Below are positions 17,749-27,486 of a stretch of DNA of 64,000 nt, piece after piece (position 1 is the stretch's first letter; each line of letters starts with the position of its first letter). The stretch lies in the NCBI GenBank assembly GCA_035507035.1, contig DATJOJ010000052.1, positions 1 through 64,000 of the forward strand, written 5' to 3'. The notes beneath the pieces were generated by a model that was not told the DNA's origin, ran no database searches, and worked only from the letters and a program-made list of their open reading frames with translations. Source of the DNA: DATJOJ01 sp035507035 (lineage in GTDB: Bacteria; Acidobacteriota; Terriglobia; Terriglobales; Acidobacteriaceae). Made by a program: the position numbers and the translations under genes.

Positions 17749-20700
17749 TCAAAACAAAGTAATGCTGAAATATGGTCTGAGTTGCTTATTGTTGCCCTCG
17801 GTGAAATTGTAGAAATCTTCTTGCTGCATGCCCGCAGCAAAGCGAATCGGATAAGTCAAACGGACGTCCTGACCTTCGCCGCGATAGGTGCGATGGATGG
17901 GAATGGCATAACCGACGGAGAATCCGCTTTGTACTGCGTCGTAGGCGTGGAATCCCATGTTGCGCGAATAAGCCACCGAGCCCTGAATGCTCCAGTTGCG
18001 AGTTGGGAGGAACTGGACTCGGGCGGCTGGACGCAGCGCTTGTGCGATCGCCCACGCAGGGCCTTCCACTCGCCAAGCGCGCAAATCTTCAGCGATTACG
18101 CTGAGGTCGAGTTTGGGAGAAAAACGATGGTCGATGCCGGCATAGGCCGATGTGTAGTAGAACTCGCGCGTGATGGGGAAGAACTGAACGTCGCGTGCTC
18201 CCCATCCGGTTAAGAAAGCGGTGCTGGCCCAGGGATGGCCGATGCGAAAGTCCAGCGCCCCACTCAGATCGCGGGAACGCAGAAAGCTTTCGGTAAATGG
18301 TCCGGTTTCGCGAATGGCGTATCCCGACACCGAGATCATGTTGAAGAAGGAACTGGTGTTCATGTATACGAACTGGCGGAACAGGTTCTGATTCATATCG
18401 ACGGGATCTTCGGAATCCCGGCGGATGGTTTCCTGAATCCCAGCGTCGAAGCTGAGCACGTTTCTTCCGAGATGGATCGAGGGATTCAGGCCGAAATTAA
18501 ACGAAACGTCGGTCGTGTCGCGGTTGATGATCGCGTCGGCGCTCGGCAGCGAGATTTCCCCGCGAGCATTGCGTACCTGTATGAAGCCGCCCGCTCCGGG
18601 CAGATCCGCGAAGTGAAGATGATAAGCGCCGGTCCATTGCGTCTCGATGGAAGATCGCGGCGGCGGAAGCAGGTTTGCGCGGCCAGGAATCGGATTGGGC
18701 ACATCCAACTTGGCGTCGAGCGGATAGACGGTTGTATCTTCAAAAATTGGAGCGACGGAGAAATCCGAGAGGACGCTGAGGCGGCTGTTGATCCGCATGC
18801 CTTCGTCAGCCGCGGCCTGCAGCAATTCGCGCTCGGCAGTCTGGTCTTGGCCGGCGGCCTCGGCAGCTTGGGCAAACGCGCTGAGGGCCTGAGTGTTCTG
18901 ATGTTGCTGACGCAGAATGCTGGCCTGGGCCAGAAGGAGTTGATAGCTGGGTTCGCCTTCGGCAGAGTCGCGAAGCGAAGAGATTTCGGCGTCAGCCTTG
19001 GCCGTTTCGCCTCTTGCCAGGTAGGCGTTGGCGAGGCCGATTTTCACCGAAGCGTCGGGCGCACCGGCTGCCTGAGCCTTCTGAAAGTAGAGTTCAGCAA
19101 GTTGGAAGTCGTGCATGTCGAGGAAGACGCCAGCGGCGAGCACGAACTGCTCGCCCGTGGGCGGGGCGGTCTCGCCGGTGCGGGCTTCCATCATGCCAAG
19201 GGCAATCTGACGGCGCGCTTCGTTCCATTGGCCTTCCCCTGCCATCAACTTTGCTGCCGCCAGGCGGACAGTCAAGCGATCGCTTCCCGGCATGGTGAGC
19301 GCATCCTCGAAACGCTTCATGGCGGCATCGCGATCGCCCAACTGATTCAGGCTTTGACCGTCCATCACCAGAATTTCGCTGCGATCCTTGGGCTCGCTAT
19401 TCTGCGAGTGCTGCTCTGCCAAGGCTACGTTTTTAAAAGTCTCGTCGCGGTTGCGCAACTGAGAATAGGACTGCGCGAGGTTGGCATAAATCAGAGGGTT
19501 GTCGGGAGCGATCTTTTGCGCTGTCTGAAGATAAGAAATCGCTTCTGTGTATTGACGCAGTCCATAAAGAGCATTCGCCAAAGCCAGATAAAGGGGAGCT
19601 TCGTCTGGGGCAAACTTCAGCGCAAGTTTGTACTCGGCTGCCGACTTGGTCAATATTCCCTCTTCGCCATACGCAGTGGCGCGGATCAAGTGAATGGCAA
19701 GGGAATCACCCATTTCTTTTTCGGCGACTTGCACCTGCTTGAGAGCCGCTCGCGGACGGTGAAGATTCAAGCTGGCGTAGGCAAGACCTAAATGGGCTTC
19801 GCCGTTGTTCGGTTCGAGGCGAAGTGCGGCTTCGAAGTCAGACGCTGCTTGTCCGGGCTTGCGCAAATCGTTGCGAACATAGCCGCGATTCACGTAGGCC
19901 GTAGGAATATCCGAATTCAACGACAAAGCTTTGGTGAAATCAGCCTCGGCTTCCTCGAGTTGGCCGGCGTGCTTGTGAAGATAGCCTTGCATCAACGGAA
20001 TATCAGGTTCTTTCGGCAATGCGCTTCCGTACTGGTTCAGCAGCTGTTGTAACTCGTCGTAACGCTCCATGTGCAGCAGGTTGTAACCGAGGTAAACAAT
20101 GACGTCGCGATCCCGAGGAAGCAGCTTGATGGCTTGCCGCCCCACTTCAGCCGACTCTTCGTCCTTGCCGCTGAAGCTCAGGTAGCGTTCCTTTTCGCGC
20201 ATAACCATGGGAGTTTGCTGCATGTCTTTGTCGGCAAACTGGAGCCACTCTCCGGCAAGCGGAAGGTTATGGGCTTCGATGGCGGCATTCATTCCGCCGG
20301 CGACGATCAGACTGTTCTTGGGGGCGATTTTGTGTCCCTTGCGATATTGGGCTTCCGCTTTGGCAAATTCCTTGCGCTGAGCGTACATATCGCCGAGCGC
20401 AAGATATGGAACGTAGGAGTTGGGGTAAACGGCGGCCAATTTTTGGAAGTATTTTTCGGCTTCCTGATCGTGGCCATTGGTGCGCAGCGTATACGCGAGC
20501 GATGTGAGCGCTAACTTATTGTTAGGGTCGAGGGACAGAACTTTTTTATAGGCTGCAATTGCGTCGTCGGGCTTGCCCATTTTCGCCAGGAGGTCGCCAT
20601 CGAGTTGCAGGCTGTTCGGATCTTTACTATTGATGGCCAGGGCTTCTTGCACGTCCTTGGTCGCGCCATCGAGATCCCCGCTATTCATTTTCACAAGGGC

Positions 20701-21978
20701 GCGAAGGCGGAGAAATTCTGGGCGATCGGGACCGTTCTCTTCGATGGTCTGAATTTGGGATTGTGCAGCTTCGAGATTGCGCTTGAAGCCGACATCGTCT
20801 CCGACCTTGTGGTAGAGCTCGACCAGATCCATGCGGAGCTGGATGCTGTAAAGCGGACCTTCGGGAACCGATGGCGGCAGATGCTGCACGGCTGCTTCGT
20901 ATTCAGCGATTGCGTCCTGGTCACGCTCTTCGAGATTGGCAATCTGCGCGCGAATGGCGTGTAGACGATAATGATCGGCTTCGATAGTGCCCGCGCGTTT
21001 TACGAAAGGTTGCGCGGCGTCGAGCGAGCCGATATTCACATCGGATTGAGCGGCGGAAAGCTGCAGGTTGAGGTCTTCTGGGGCTGCATTCGCAGCTTCG
21101 GTGTAGAGCTTAGCCGACGCCTCCGGATCGCCGGAAAGCTGATAGGTGTAGGCCAGTTCGGCCATGATGTCAGGCGTTTTCTGGCGAATGGACTTGAGGG
21201 CGGCAATCGCAGCCGGGTAGTTTCCGGTTTCGCGATAAAACGCGGCGAAAGAGCGCTGAACTTCGGGATTATTGGGGGCGTGCTTCTTGGCAGCCTGAAG
21301 GTAGCGATTTGCGTCATCGTACTTTTTCAAACGCTGGTACGAGAGGGCCATGAGCAGTTCAGTGCGAGCCTCGGACTGAACCTGCTCAGCACGAGATAAG
21401 ACATTTAGGGCTTGGTCGTACTTGCCGTCTCTCAGATAGATTTCACCGAGAACCTGTTCGTCGTTGGCACGCTTGGGATCGGCGGCAACGACTCTCTCTA
21501 GAAGACGCTGGGCGTCGTCGAGCTTGCCAATCATGCTGTAGCTTTGTGCGAGGCCGGAAAGTCCATCGAGCGACGAGGGATTGATTTTCAGCCCGCGATT
21601 ATAGGCGTCGAGCGAGAGCTGGGTTTTTCTATCCAGCCGCGCAGCGTAGCCGAGCAGAAACCATAACTGTGCATCGTTCGGGCTGTTGCCGGCGGCGCGT
21701 TGGGCATACTCGACCGCGGCTGAATAATGGCCACTTTTCAAGGCCATTTCAGCGGCGCGGGCCAGTCGCGCATTCTGAATATTGGAACCCCAGCCGAGCT
21801 GTTTTTGTGACGAATTTTGAGTAGAGCTGTTTTGCGGCGAAGTCTGAGGCGTCGTTGGTTGTGAGTTCGCCGGTGTACCCGAATTTACTTTGTAGGTTTG
21901 TGCCACAGAGACGCCAAGAAAGGCGCTTATCAGCAAAAACACCAAAAGCGTCTTCGAGCGAAAGAGCCAAAAACCCAA
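17749..21978 (-). CDS. Giant TPR protein with C-terminal outer-membrane beta-barrel (glycan exporter-like)
   Basis: 1409 residues from a TTG start with a strong GGAGG six bases upstream. A signal peptide (~1-26) is followed by a Gln/Ser/Thr-rich linker, then about thirty TPR-like helix pairs to ~1060 ('SLDGLSGLAQSYSMIGKLDDAQRLL' type). From ~1066 the sequence turns to alternating strands and ends in 'SITLF', the terminal-Phe signal of outer-membrane barrels. This is the plan of BcsC, PgaA and PelB-type polysaccharide export proteins (TPR scaffold in the periplasm, pore in the outer membrane). With the adjacent glycosyltransferase it is probably the secretion channel of this locus. Substrate unknown. 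Confidence 0.85.
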   Translation of the reverse strand: MGFWLFRSKTLLVFLLISAFLGVSVAQTYKVNSGTPANSQPTTPQTSPQNSSTQNSSQKQLGWGSNIQNARLARAAEMALKSGHYSAAVEYAQRAAGNSPNDAQLWFLLGYAARLDRKTQLSLDAYNRGLKINPSSLDGLSGLAQSYSMIGKLDDAQRLLERVVAADPKRANDEQVLGEIYLRDGKYDQALNVLSRAEQVQSEARTELLMALSYQRLKKYDDANRYLQAAKKHAPNNPEVQRSFAAFYRETGNYPAAIAALKSIRQKTPDIMAELAYTYQLSGDPEASAKLYTEAANAAPEDLNLQLSAAQSDVNIGSLDAAQPFVKRAGTIEADHYRLHAIRAQIANLEERDQDAIAEYEAAVQHLPPSVPEGPLYSIQLRMDLVELYHKVGDDVGFKRNLEAAQSQIQTIEENGPDRPEFLRLRALVKMNSGDLDGATKDVQEALAINSKDPNSLQLDGDLLAKMGKPDDAIAAYKKVLSLDPNNKLALTSLAYTLRTNGHDQEAEKYFQKLAAVYPNSYVPYLALGDMYAQRKEFAKAEAQYRKGHKIAPKNSLIVAGGMNAAIEAHNLPLAGEWLQFADKDMQQTPMVMREKERYLSFSGKDEESAEVGRQAIKLLPRDRDVIVYLGYNLLHMERYDELQQLLNQYGSALPKEPDIPLMQGYLHKHAGQLEEAEADFTKALSLNSDIPTAYVNRGYVRNDLRKPGQAASDFEAALRLEPNNGEAHLGLAYASLNLHRPRAALKQVQVAEKEMGDSLAIHLIRATAYGEEGILTKSAAEYKLALKFAPDEAPLYLALANALYGLRQYTEAISYLQTAQKIAPDNPLIYANLAQSYSQLRNRDETFKNVALAEQHSQNSEPKDRSEILVMDGQSLNQLGDRDAAMKRFEDALTMPGSDRLTVRLAAAKLMAGEGQWNEARRQIALGMMEARTGETAPPTGEQFVLAAGVFLDMHDFQLAELYFQKAQAAGAPDASVKIGLANAYLARGETAKADAEISSLRDSAEGEPSYQLLLAQASILRQQHQNTQALSAFAQAAEAAGQDQTAERELLQAAADEGMRINSRLSVLSDFSVAPIFEDTTVYPLDAKLDVPNPIPGRANLLPPPRSSIETQWTGAYHLHFADLPGAGGFIQVRNARGEISLPSADAIINRDTTDVSFNFGLNPSIHLGRNVLSFDAGIQETIRRDSEDPVDMNQNLFRQFVYMNTSSFFNMISVSGYAIRETGPFTESFLRSRDLSGALDFRIGHPWASTAFLTGWGARDVQFFPITREFYYTSAYAGIDHRFSPKLDLSVIAEDLRAWRVEGPAWAIAQALRPAARVQFLPTRNWSIQGSVAYSRNMGFHAYDAVQSGFSVGYAIPIHRTYRGEGQDVRLTYPIRFAAGMQQEDFYNFTEGNNKQLRPYFSITLF

Positions 21979-22125
21979 GGTGTTCCTCCCCGCAGATCAA
22001 TCGAACGCAGCCTCCTTCGATTCAGAACGAATGGCGAACGTTGGCTAAGTTACGTTGCTTAACCGCGGGCGGGTGAGCAACCCGACTTCTGACTCTGGAA
22101 TCGAAGATTTCTGCGGGAGGAAACT

Positions 22126-23880
22126 GTGCCAACGGTTGAAGAGCCGATTGTGCGTTCGCAGCGGCCTGTGCCGATCAGCATGGTGCTGTTGATCGCTTTT
22201 GCCATTCACGCGCCACTATTGTTGATGGAGTTGCCGCTCCGGTCGTACGACACCAACTTTCATATTTTCTTCGCATCGCACTACGTGCGCCATTGGTTCG
22301 ATCCGTGGAACCCGAAGTGGTATGCGGGATTCTCGCAAACCACGTACCCCCCCTTGCCTCAGCAGTGGGTCGCGCTGATTTCACACGTCACCGGCCTGGA
22401 TTTGGCGTACATGGTCGTGCAGTTGATTGCCATCCTGTTGCTGGCGGTGGGAGCGTACCGATTTTCGCGGTTATGGGTCGATCCGCGGGCTGCCTCGCTT
22501 GCCGCGCTGGCCAGCGTGCTGTTGGGTTCGGAATCGTTCCTGGTATATAACGCCGGCCAACTGTCAACAACGGTTGCAGCGCCGCTGTATCTGAATGCCT
22601 TGCCATATCTGTACGAGTGGGTTCGGCATGGACGGTGGCGCGGGTTTTTCAAAGGCTCGGTTCTGTGCGTGGCCGCCGCAGCGGCACACCATGCTACGTT
22701 ACTCTTCGGCTCCTTCCTCTTTTGCGCCCCTGTACTCGTATTGGCGCTGATAGATCGGCAGGAGGGCGAGCGGGTATCCACGGGCGCTTTCTCGATGCGA
22801 ACGATTGCGGTTGCGATATTTATCGGTATTGCGATCGCCATCGTGCTCCTGCCGTTCTGGATCGCGTTGATTCACTATCCGGTTACGCAGACGCCGATTC
22901 CGCACCCCAGCCGTGCTAATTACATCTTGAGTCCGGCATGGGGGTTGAATTACTTCATCGTTCCGTACGGCGCTCTGCTGCTTGCCGTGCCTTTTGTAAT
23001 CATCCGTGGGTCGTCCGATCCCCGGCTGCGACCCTTGATGTTCGGCTTCTGGGTGGCATTCTTGCTCGGACTGGGTGGAACGACGCCAGTCGGACACTGG
23101 CTCCTGGGACGAGCGTTTGAAGTCATCACCATGGAGCGCTTCAGCTACTGGGCAAACCTGCTGGCACTGCCATTTGTGGGCTTACTCGCGGAAGAACTCA
23201 TCGATCGTTTCCGCCTCAAAGCCGTTGTCGGTTTGGCAATAGCTGCAGGGATGACGTGTGCGTGGGCGGTCGCGTGGGATGCGTATCATCCCACCGACGC
23301 AGCGAATTTTAGCGTTGATTCCATCGCCACCTGGCTGAACCGCGATGGCCACGACCGATACCGCTACGTCACGCTTGGCTTTGGAAACAAGATTTCGCGC
23401 TTGGCCATTCTTACCGACGCGAGCAGCGTTGACGGCGAGTGGAACTCGGGCCGCATGTTGCCGGAGTTGACAGCACACGGTGGCGCGGCCTTGACGAGTT
23501 CAAAGTATTTCGGACAATCCGGCCTGGATGCGTTGACGGCGATCTTGCACCACGCGGACCGCTATGGTTTGAAGTGGGTGATCATGCGCGATCCGTACTA
23601 TGAGCCGCTGCTGGTCTTTGCCGGCTGGCGAAAAGTGGATTCCGTCGAGGATGGGACGATCTCGATCTGGGGCAAGGAGGATGTGCCCCCCGCGACACCC
23701 GTGAATGCGCCGCAAATTCCGCCGGCCTGGCAGGGGTTGCTATGGGGCACGTTGCCGATCGGCAGCAGCTTCTTAGCGATCCTGCTGGCATTTATTCCCG
23801 ATCGTAAGCGAGCGGAGCACCTAGTGATGCAGCCTGAGGCTCGCGATAGAAATCTCGCACTAGGGAGGATGATCTCGTAA
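22126..23880 (+). CDS. Polytopic membrane protein, GT-C-like (PTPS-related membrane domain)
   Basis: 584 residues from a GTG start with GGGAGG upstream. About 10-12 membrane helices, with the 'YAGFSQTTYPPLPQQW' segment after the first helix typical of a membrane family related to oligosaccharyl or mannosyl transferases. It may move a lipid-linked sugar across the membrane face. The C-terminal ~140 residues form an extracytoplasmic domain ending in a helix. It opens the rightward operon, divergent from the TPR/barrel gene, and its stop overlaps the next ATG by one base. Confidence 0.75.
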   Translation: MPTVEEPIVRSQRPVPISMVLLIAFAIHAPLLLMELPLRSYDTNFHIFFASHYVRHWFDPWNPKWYAGFSQTTYPPLPQQWVALISHVTGLDLAYMVVQLIAILLLAVGAYRFSRLWVDPRAASLAALASVLLGSESFLVYNAGQLSTTVAAPLYLNALPYLYEWVRHGRWRGFFKGSVLCVAAAAAHHATLLFGSFLFCAPVLVLALIDRQEGERVSTGAFSMRTIAVAIFIGIAIAIVLLPFWIALIHYPVTQTPIPHPSRANYILSPAWGLNYFIVPYGALLLAVPFVIIRGSSDPRLRPLMFGFWVAFLLGLGGTTPVGHWLLGRAFEVITMERFSYWANLLALPFVGLLAEELIDRFRLKAVVGLAIAAGMTCAWAVAWDAYHPTDAANFSVDSIATWLNRDGHDRYRYVTLGFGNKISRLAILTDASSVDGEWNSGRMLPELTAHGGAALTSSKYFGQSGLDALTAILHHADRYGLKWVIMRDPYYEPLLVFAGWRKVDSVEDGTISIWGKEDVPPATPVNAPQIPPAWQGLLWGTLPIGSSFLAILLAFIPDRKRAEHLVMQPEARDRNLALGRMIS

Positions 23881-25007
23881 TGGGGCGCTTACTGGCGGTA
23901 ATCATTCTCATTGTTACCTTGCTTCTGGTGGTGATTGGTACGGTGTGGCCGGACAAAGCGGCGCTGGCTATGATGGTCGGCACCCGGGCGCGGACCATCC
24001 ATCGCGCGACATCTCCCGAGGCTGCAGCTCAGATTTTGCTGTCGGATATCAGCGCGCGCGATTGGCCGAGCGCCTATTCCCGGCTCGCCAACAAGTCCGA
24101 ATTTAGCGAAGACCAATTTGAGCGGGATTTGACCGGCGGCTATCCCAGCCTGCGCTCTCACGCAACGGTCGATAGCTTCGACCTGCATCCGCTGCACGCG
24201 ACGAATGACGAGGCGGAGATCAGGGCCGATCTGCACTGGTCGACGGTCGTCGGCGATTTTCAAGAGTCCCGCGCGTTGAAAGTTGTAAGGAACGGTGACA
24301 CGTGGGCAGTCGATTGGCCGTTAACCAAGGAGCAGCACGTTCCGCCCCAGGTGATCGCGGTCAATTATTTGCGCTGGGACGTGATTTATCGCGGTCCTGA
24401 GGATGATTGGGGAACGCAAGACGTGGAGGCGCCGCACATTCGCATTGTCGACATGAATCCGGTGGGACGTCCGGATGAGGTCGCGGTGATGGGGGAAATC
24501 CTGAACGAGGACGTGGTTCCCGCATACGTTACGGTGAAGGCAACGTTGCTGCGCAAGGATGGGTCGGCAATTGCCACCGAGGACGCATTCGACAAGATTT
24601 GTCACACGTTGTTACCCAAGCAGGTTTCTCCATTCCGCATTGATTTTCCGAATGCGCGCCTTGCGGACGTGGACAGCGTGCGCATGCAACCCACTTCGAG
24701 CCTGGTGGCAGCATCCGCCGATCCGGTGGTGGAGATAGAAGATCAAAAGTTGAATGCTTCGTCGCGGCCGACGCTTAGCGGGGAATTGGTCAACCAGAGC
24801 GGGCAAATTGTGAACATTGCCCACGTGCTGGGAACGTTTTATGACAACCGCGGCCAACTGCAGTGGGTTTCGGATGGCTATGTGAACCGGGCCCTTTTGC
24901 CGCGAATTCCGGCGGCGTTTGCGATTTCGATCCCGCCGGATGTCGTGAGCAAAGTGAACACCTATCGGGTCACTACGACCACCTTCACTTCCCATCAATA
25001 CCAATGA
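23880..25007 (+). CDS. Membrane-anchored protein of unknown function
   Basis: 375 residues. One N-terminal membrane helix (~4-22) is followed by an extracytoplasmic NTF2-like region (~40-135, 'AAAQILLSDISARDWPSAYSRL') and two FxLYD-like beta domains (~190-375), the second with 'LSGELVNQSGQIVNIAHVLGTFYD'. The ATG overlaps the previous stop (TAATG) and its own stop overlaps the next ATG (ATGA), so it is translationally coupled on both sides. Probably a periplasmic component of the glycan machinery; no catalytic motif seen. Confidence 0.7.
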   Translation: MGRLLAVIILIVTLLLVVIGTVWPDKAALAMMVGTRARTIHRATSPEAAAQILLSDISARDWPSAYSRLANKSEFSEDQFERDLTGGYPSLRSHATVDSFDLHPLHATNDEAEIRADLHWSTVVGDFQESRALKVVRNGDTWAVDWPLTKEQHVPPQVIAVNYLRWDVIYRGPEDDWGTQDVEAPHIRIVDMNPVGRPDEVAVMGEILNEDVVPAYVTVKATLLRKDGSAIATEDAFDKICHTLLPKQVSPFRIDFPNARLADVDSVRMQPTSSLVAASADPVVEIEDQKLNASSRPTLSGELVNQSGQIVNIAHVLGTFYDNRGQLQWVSDGYVNRALLPRIPAAFAISIPPDVVSKVNTYRVTTTTFTSHQYQ

Positions 25008-25864
25008 AAACGGCGATCACATTATCGTTGGGATTTCTGGTGGCTCTGACACTTTGCGGTCGAGCTGCGGGTCAAGATTTGCAATTCCCCAAGACGGTTG
25101 AGGCCGGAAGGGCATTTTCGGTCCCGACGACGGGGAGCGGCAAAGCAACGCTCTATGTTGTCGGACCGACACAGGTGCTCCGGCGCGAGGTATCGTTAGG
25201 GGAAAACATTGCATTCGCGCGCGGCGAAATGGCGAATGCCGGCCACTATACGGCTTTCCTCACAGGTTCATCGACAGCAACTGCAGACTTCGATGTCACT
25301 CCAGTTAGCCAGCCATCTTCGATCAGTTTTCTGGCTAAGCCGTCGCGCTTGGCGGTGGATTTGCCGAATGGCATCAGCGGCGTGGCTTATGTGTTTGATG
25401 TATTTCGAAATCTGATTTTGCAGCCGACACCGGTCTCCTTTCAGCTCTCCGGCGCGAACAGTGCGGTGCAGGTCCAGAAAGTCGAAACGAAGAATGGCGT
25501 GGCCTGGGTGAAGATGAATTCCGCTACGCGGTCCGGTCCGGCCCAGTTTGAAGCCGAGGCTGGAGGCGTCGTGGACAAACGGGTAATCGAGCAAGTGCCG
25601 GGGGATCCCTGCAACTTGCGAATGACCGCGCGGGCTGACGGGGACCGGGTTGCGCTGGAGACGGATCCGGTGCGCGATTGCAGCGGCAATCCGGTTCCGG
25701 ACGGGACGATTATCAGTTTCACGGAAAGTTACAACGGCGAAACATCCACTGTCGACGCGCCGCTTAAGCGTGGCGTGGCGAAAACCGATCTGCCGGCCTA
25801 CAAAGGGGCGACGATTACGGTGGCCGCAGGCGTGGTGATGGGGAATGAAATCCGGTGGCAATGA
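25004..25864 (+). CDS. Secreted beta-sandwich protein of unknown function
   Basis: 286 residues from the ATG inside the ATGA overlap with the previous gene; the frame is open upstream, but a signal peptide ('MKTAITLSLGFLVALTLCGRAAGQ') begins exactly here. The mature protein is all-beta with Ig/Big-like repeats ('GISGVAYVFDVFRNLILQPTPV', 'DCSGNPVPDGTIISFTESYN'), the pattern of bacterial Ig-like domains. It ends in another ATGA overlap with the next gene. Likely periplasmic or surface-exposed. Confidence 0.7.
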   Translation: MKTAITLSLGFLVALTLCGRAAGQDLQFPKTVEAGRAFSVPTTGSGKATLYVVGPTQVLRREVSLGENIAFARGEMANAGHYTAFLTGSSTATADFDVTPVSQPSSISFLAKPSRLAVDLPNGISGVAYVFDVFRNLILQPTPVSFQLSGANSAVQVQKVETKNGVAWVKMNSATRSGPAQFEAEAGGVVDKRVIEQVPGDPCNLRMTARADGDRVALETDPVRDCSGNPVPDGTIISFTESYNGETSTVDAPLKRGVAKTDLPAYKGATITVAAGVVMGNEIRWQ

Positions 25865-26388
25865 AGAAGACTGTGTTTCGGAAATTGAAGGCTTTGAAAT
25901 GGACCGCATTGTTGGGCTGCATCTTTGCGGGATTGCTTCTAATGGGAGCCGACGAGCCTGCGGTACATGTCGAAGCGGTGGATGCATCGAGTCCCAGAGA
26001 ACTTGAGCAGCAGACTCAGGAAGCGGTGGTGCGCGATTACCTGCTTGCCTGGCAGACCTTGGATCATGCGATGGGCGCAAATCAGACCGATCTGCTCGAT
26101 GCAACGTTCGTTGGCGTGGCAAAGGAGAAATTAGCGGATGCGATTCGTGAGCAGCAAAAGGCTGGCATTCAGACACACTATATCGACCGCTCGCACGATC
26201 TTAAACTGGTTTTCTATTCACCCGAAGGATTGTCGATCCAGCTTTTGGATACTGTGGAATACGATGTGCAGCTCGTAGACCACGACAAGGTGCAGGCGAC
26301 GCAGCATGTCCGAACGCGATATGTCGCGGTGCTGAGCCCGACCGAGGTGCGATGGAAAGTGCGCATTTTTCAGGCAGAGGCTCAGTAG
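25861..26388 (+). CDS. Small membrane-anchored protein of unknown function
   Basis: 175 residues from the ATG of the ATGA overlap (a GTG six bases earlier is possible). One membrane helix near 15-32, then an alpha/beta domain of ~130 residues resembling an NTF2/SnoaL-like fold ('VVRDYLLAWQTLDHAMGANQTDLLD'). Fourth and last gene of the tightly coupled unit that starts at 22126. The tight coupling implies fixed stoichiometry with the membrane protein. Confidence 0.65.
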   Translation: MKKTVFRKLKALKWTALLGCIFAGLLLMGADEPAVHVEAVDASSPRELEQQTQEAVVRDYLLAWQTLDHAMGANQTDLLDATFVGVAKEKLADAIREQQKAGIQTHYIDRSHDLKLVFYSPEGLSIQLLDTVEYDVQLVDHDKVQATQHVRTRYVAVLSPTEVRWKVRIFQAEAQ

Positions 26389-26514
26389 CTGAATGCGCCA
26401 ATCTCAGCGCTCCACCTGACAACGCGAAGCTGTCATTGGCTCATCGGAGAAAGGTTACTGCGGCAAAAACGCAATGGCTGCGGTAAACGCCACTTTTGTG
26501 TTCGAGGAGCCCTG

Positions 26515-27474
26515 ATGATCTCTGTCGTAGTACCCATCTACAACGAAGAAGAAATCATAGCCATTCTGCACGCGGCCATCGTCTCGGCGATGGAAATAAC
26601 CGGCGAAGAATGGGAAGTCGTGTATGTCAACGATGGTTCTCGAGACTCCTCGCTCGAGCTATTGCGAGAGTTGCAAACGGTATACAGCAATGTTGTGGTA
26701 GTGGACCTGTCGAGAAATTGGGGGCATCCAGGTGCGGTGTCGGCGGGACTGCAGACCGCGCGGGGTGATGCTGTCGTCCTGATGGATGGTGACCTGCAAG
26801 ACCCACCTGAGGTGATACCGGAATTGATCTCCGCCTGGCGCTCGGGCGCGCAAGTGGTTACTGCGGTGAGACGAAGCCGGCAAGAGAGCCGCAAATATCT
26901 GGCTATTCTGTTTCCTTTGTTCTACCGCATTTTCGGGGCGTTAGCGGACTATCCCATACCACTGAATGCTGGAATTTTCGGGTTATTGGATCGCCAAGCG
27001 GTGGATTCGATCAACTCCTTGCGCGAAGGGAATCGTTATTTTCCAGGGCTGAGGGCGTGGGTCGGCTATCGGAACGCCATTGTCTATTACGACCGGCATG
27101 ATCGGGTGGGCGGAGAAGGCAAACTGACGTTCGTAAGCCGTATTAAGTATGCGATGGACGCGATCACCAACTTCAGTTATAAGCCGTTACGAGTGAGCTT
27201 TGTCTGCGCGGGGCTGACGGCGGGATTAGCGGTTGTTTTGGCTATCGGAGCTCTGTTTCAGCATGGTTCAGTCGGATATGGCATCGCTGCTTCGGTGTTC
27301 TTTGTGGGCAGCCTTCTCTTGTTCTGCATGGGAATTCTGGGCGAATATCTCGGCCGGGTTTACGATGAAGTTCGTGAGCGGCCGGTCTCGATCATCAATC
27401 GAGTGCACCGCGTAGAACAGGCGGCCGAAACACCGAGAGCTCGCGATCTAGAACGCTTGTTTCCAGCTGCCTGA
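26515..27474 (+). CDS. GT2 polyprenyl-phosphate glycosyltransferase (DPM1/ArnC-like)
   Basis: 319 residues; GAGGAG lies six bases before the ATG. The N-terminal GT-A domain starts 'MISVVVPIYNEEEII' and has the metal-binding DxD at D90/D92 ('LMDGDLQDPPE'). Two C-terminal membrane helices lie at ~228-250 and ~263-285, as in undecaprenyl- or dolichyl-phosphate hexose synthases. It probably makes a lipid-phosphate-linked hexose for a GT-C enzyme, fitting the membrane protein at 22126. This pairing is inferred. Confidence 0.88.
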   Translation: MISVVVPIYNEEEIIAILHAAIVSAMEITGEEWEVVYVNDGSRDSSLELLRELQTVYSNVVVVDLSRNWGHPGAVSAGLQTARGDAVVLMDGDLQDPPEVIPELISAWRSGAQVVTAVRRSRQESRKYLAILFPLFYRIFGALADYPIPLNAGIFGLLDRQAVDSINSLREGNRYFPGLRAWVGYRNAIVYYDRHDRVGGEGKLTFVSRIKYAMDAITNFSYKPLRVSFVCAGLTAGLAVVLAIGALFQHGSVGYGIAASVFFVGSLLLFCMGILGEYLGRVYDEVRERPVSIINRVHRVEQAAETPRARDLERLFPAA

Positions 27475-27486
27475 TTTTCTTAAGAA

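Noticed and set aside
18235..19791. 518-codon open frame on the plus strand
   Set aside because: Exact antisense shadow of the large TPR/barrel gene; no start context and no domain.
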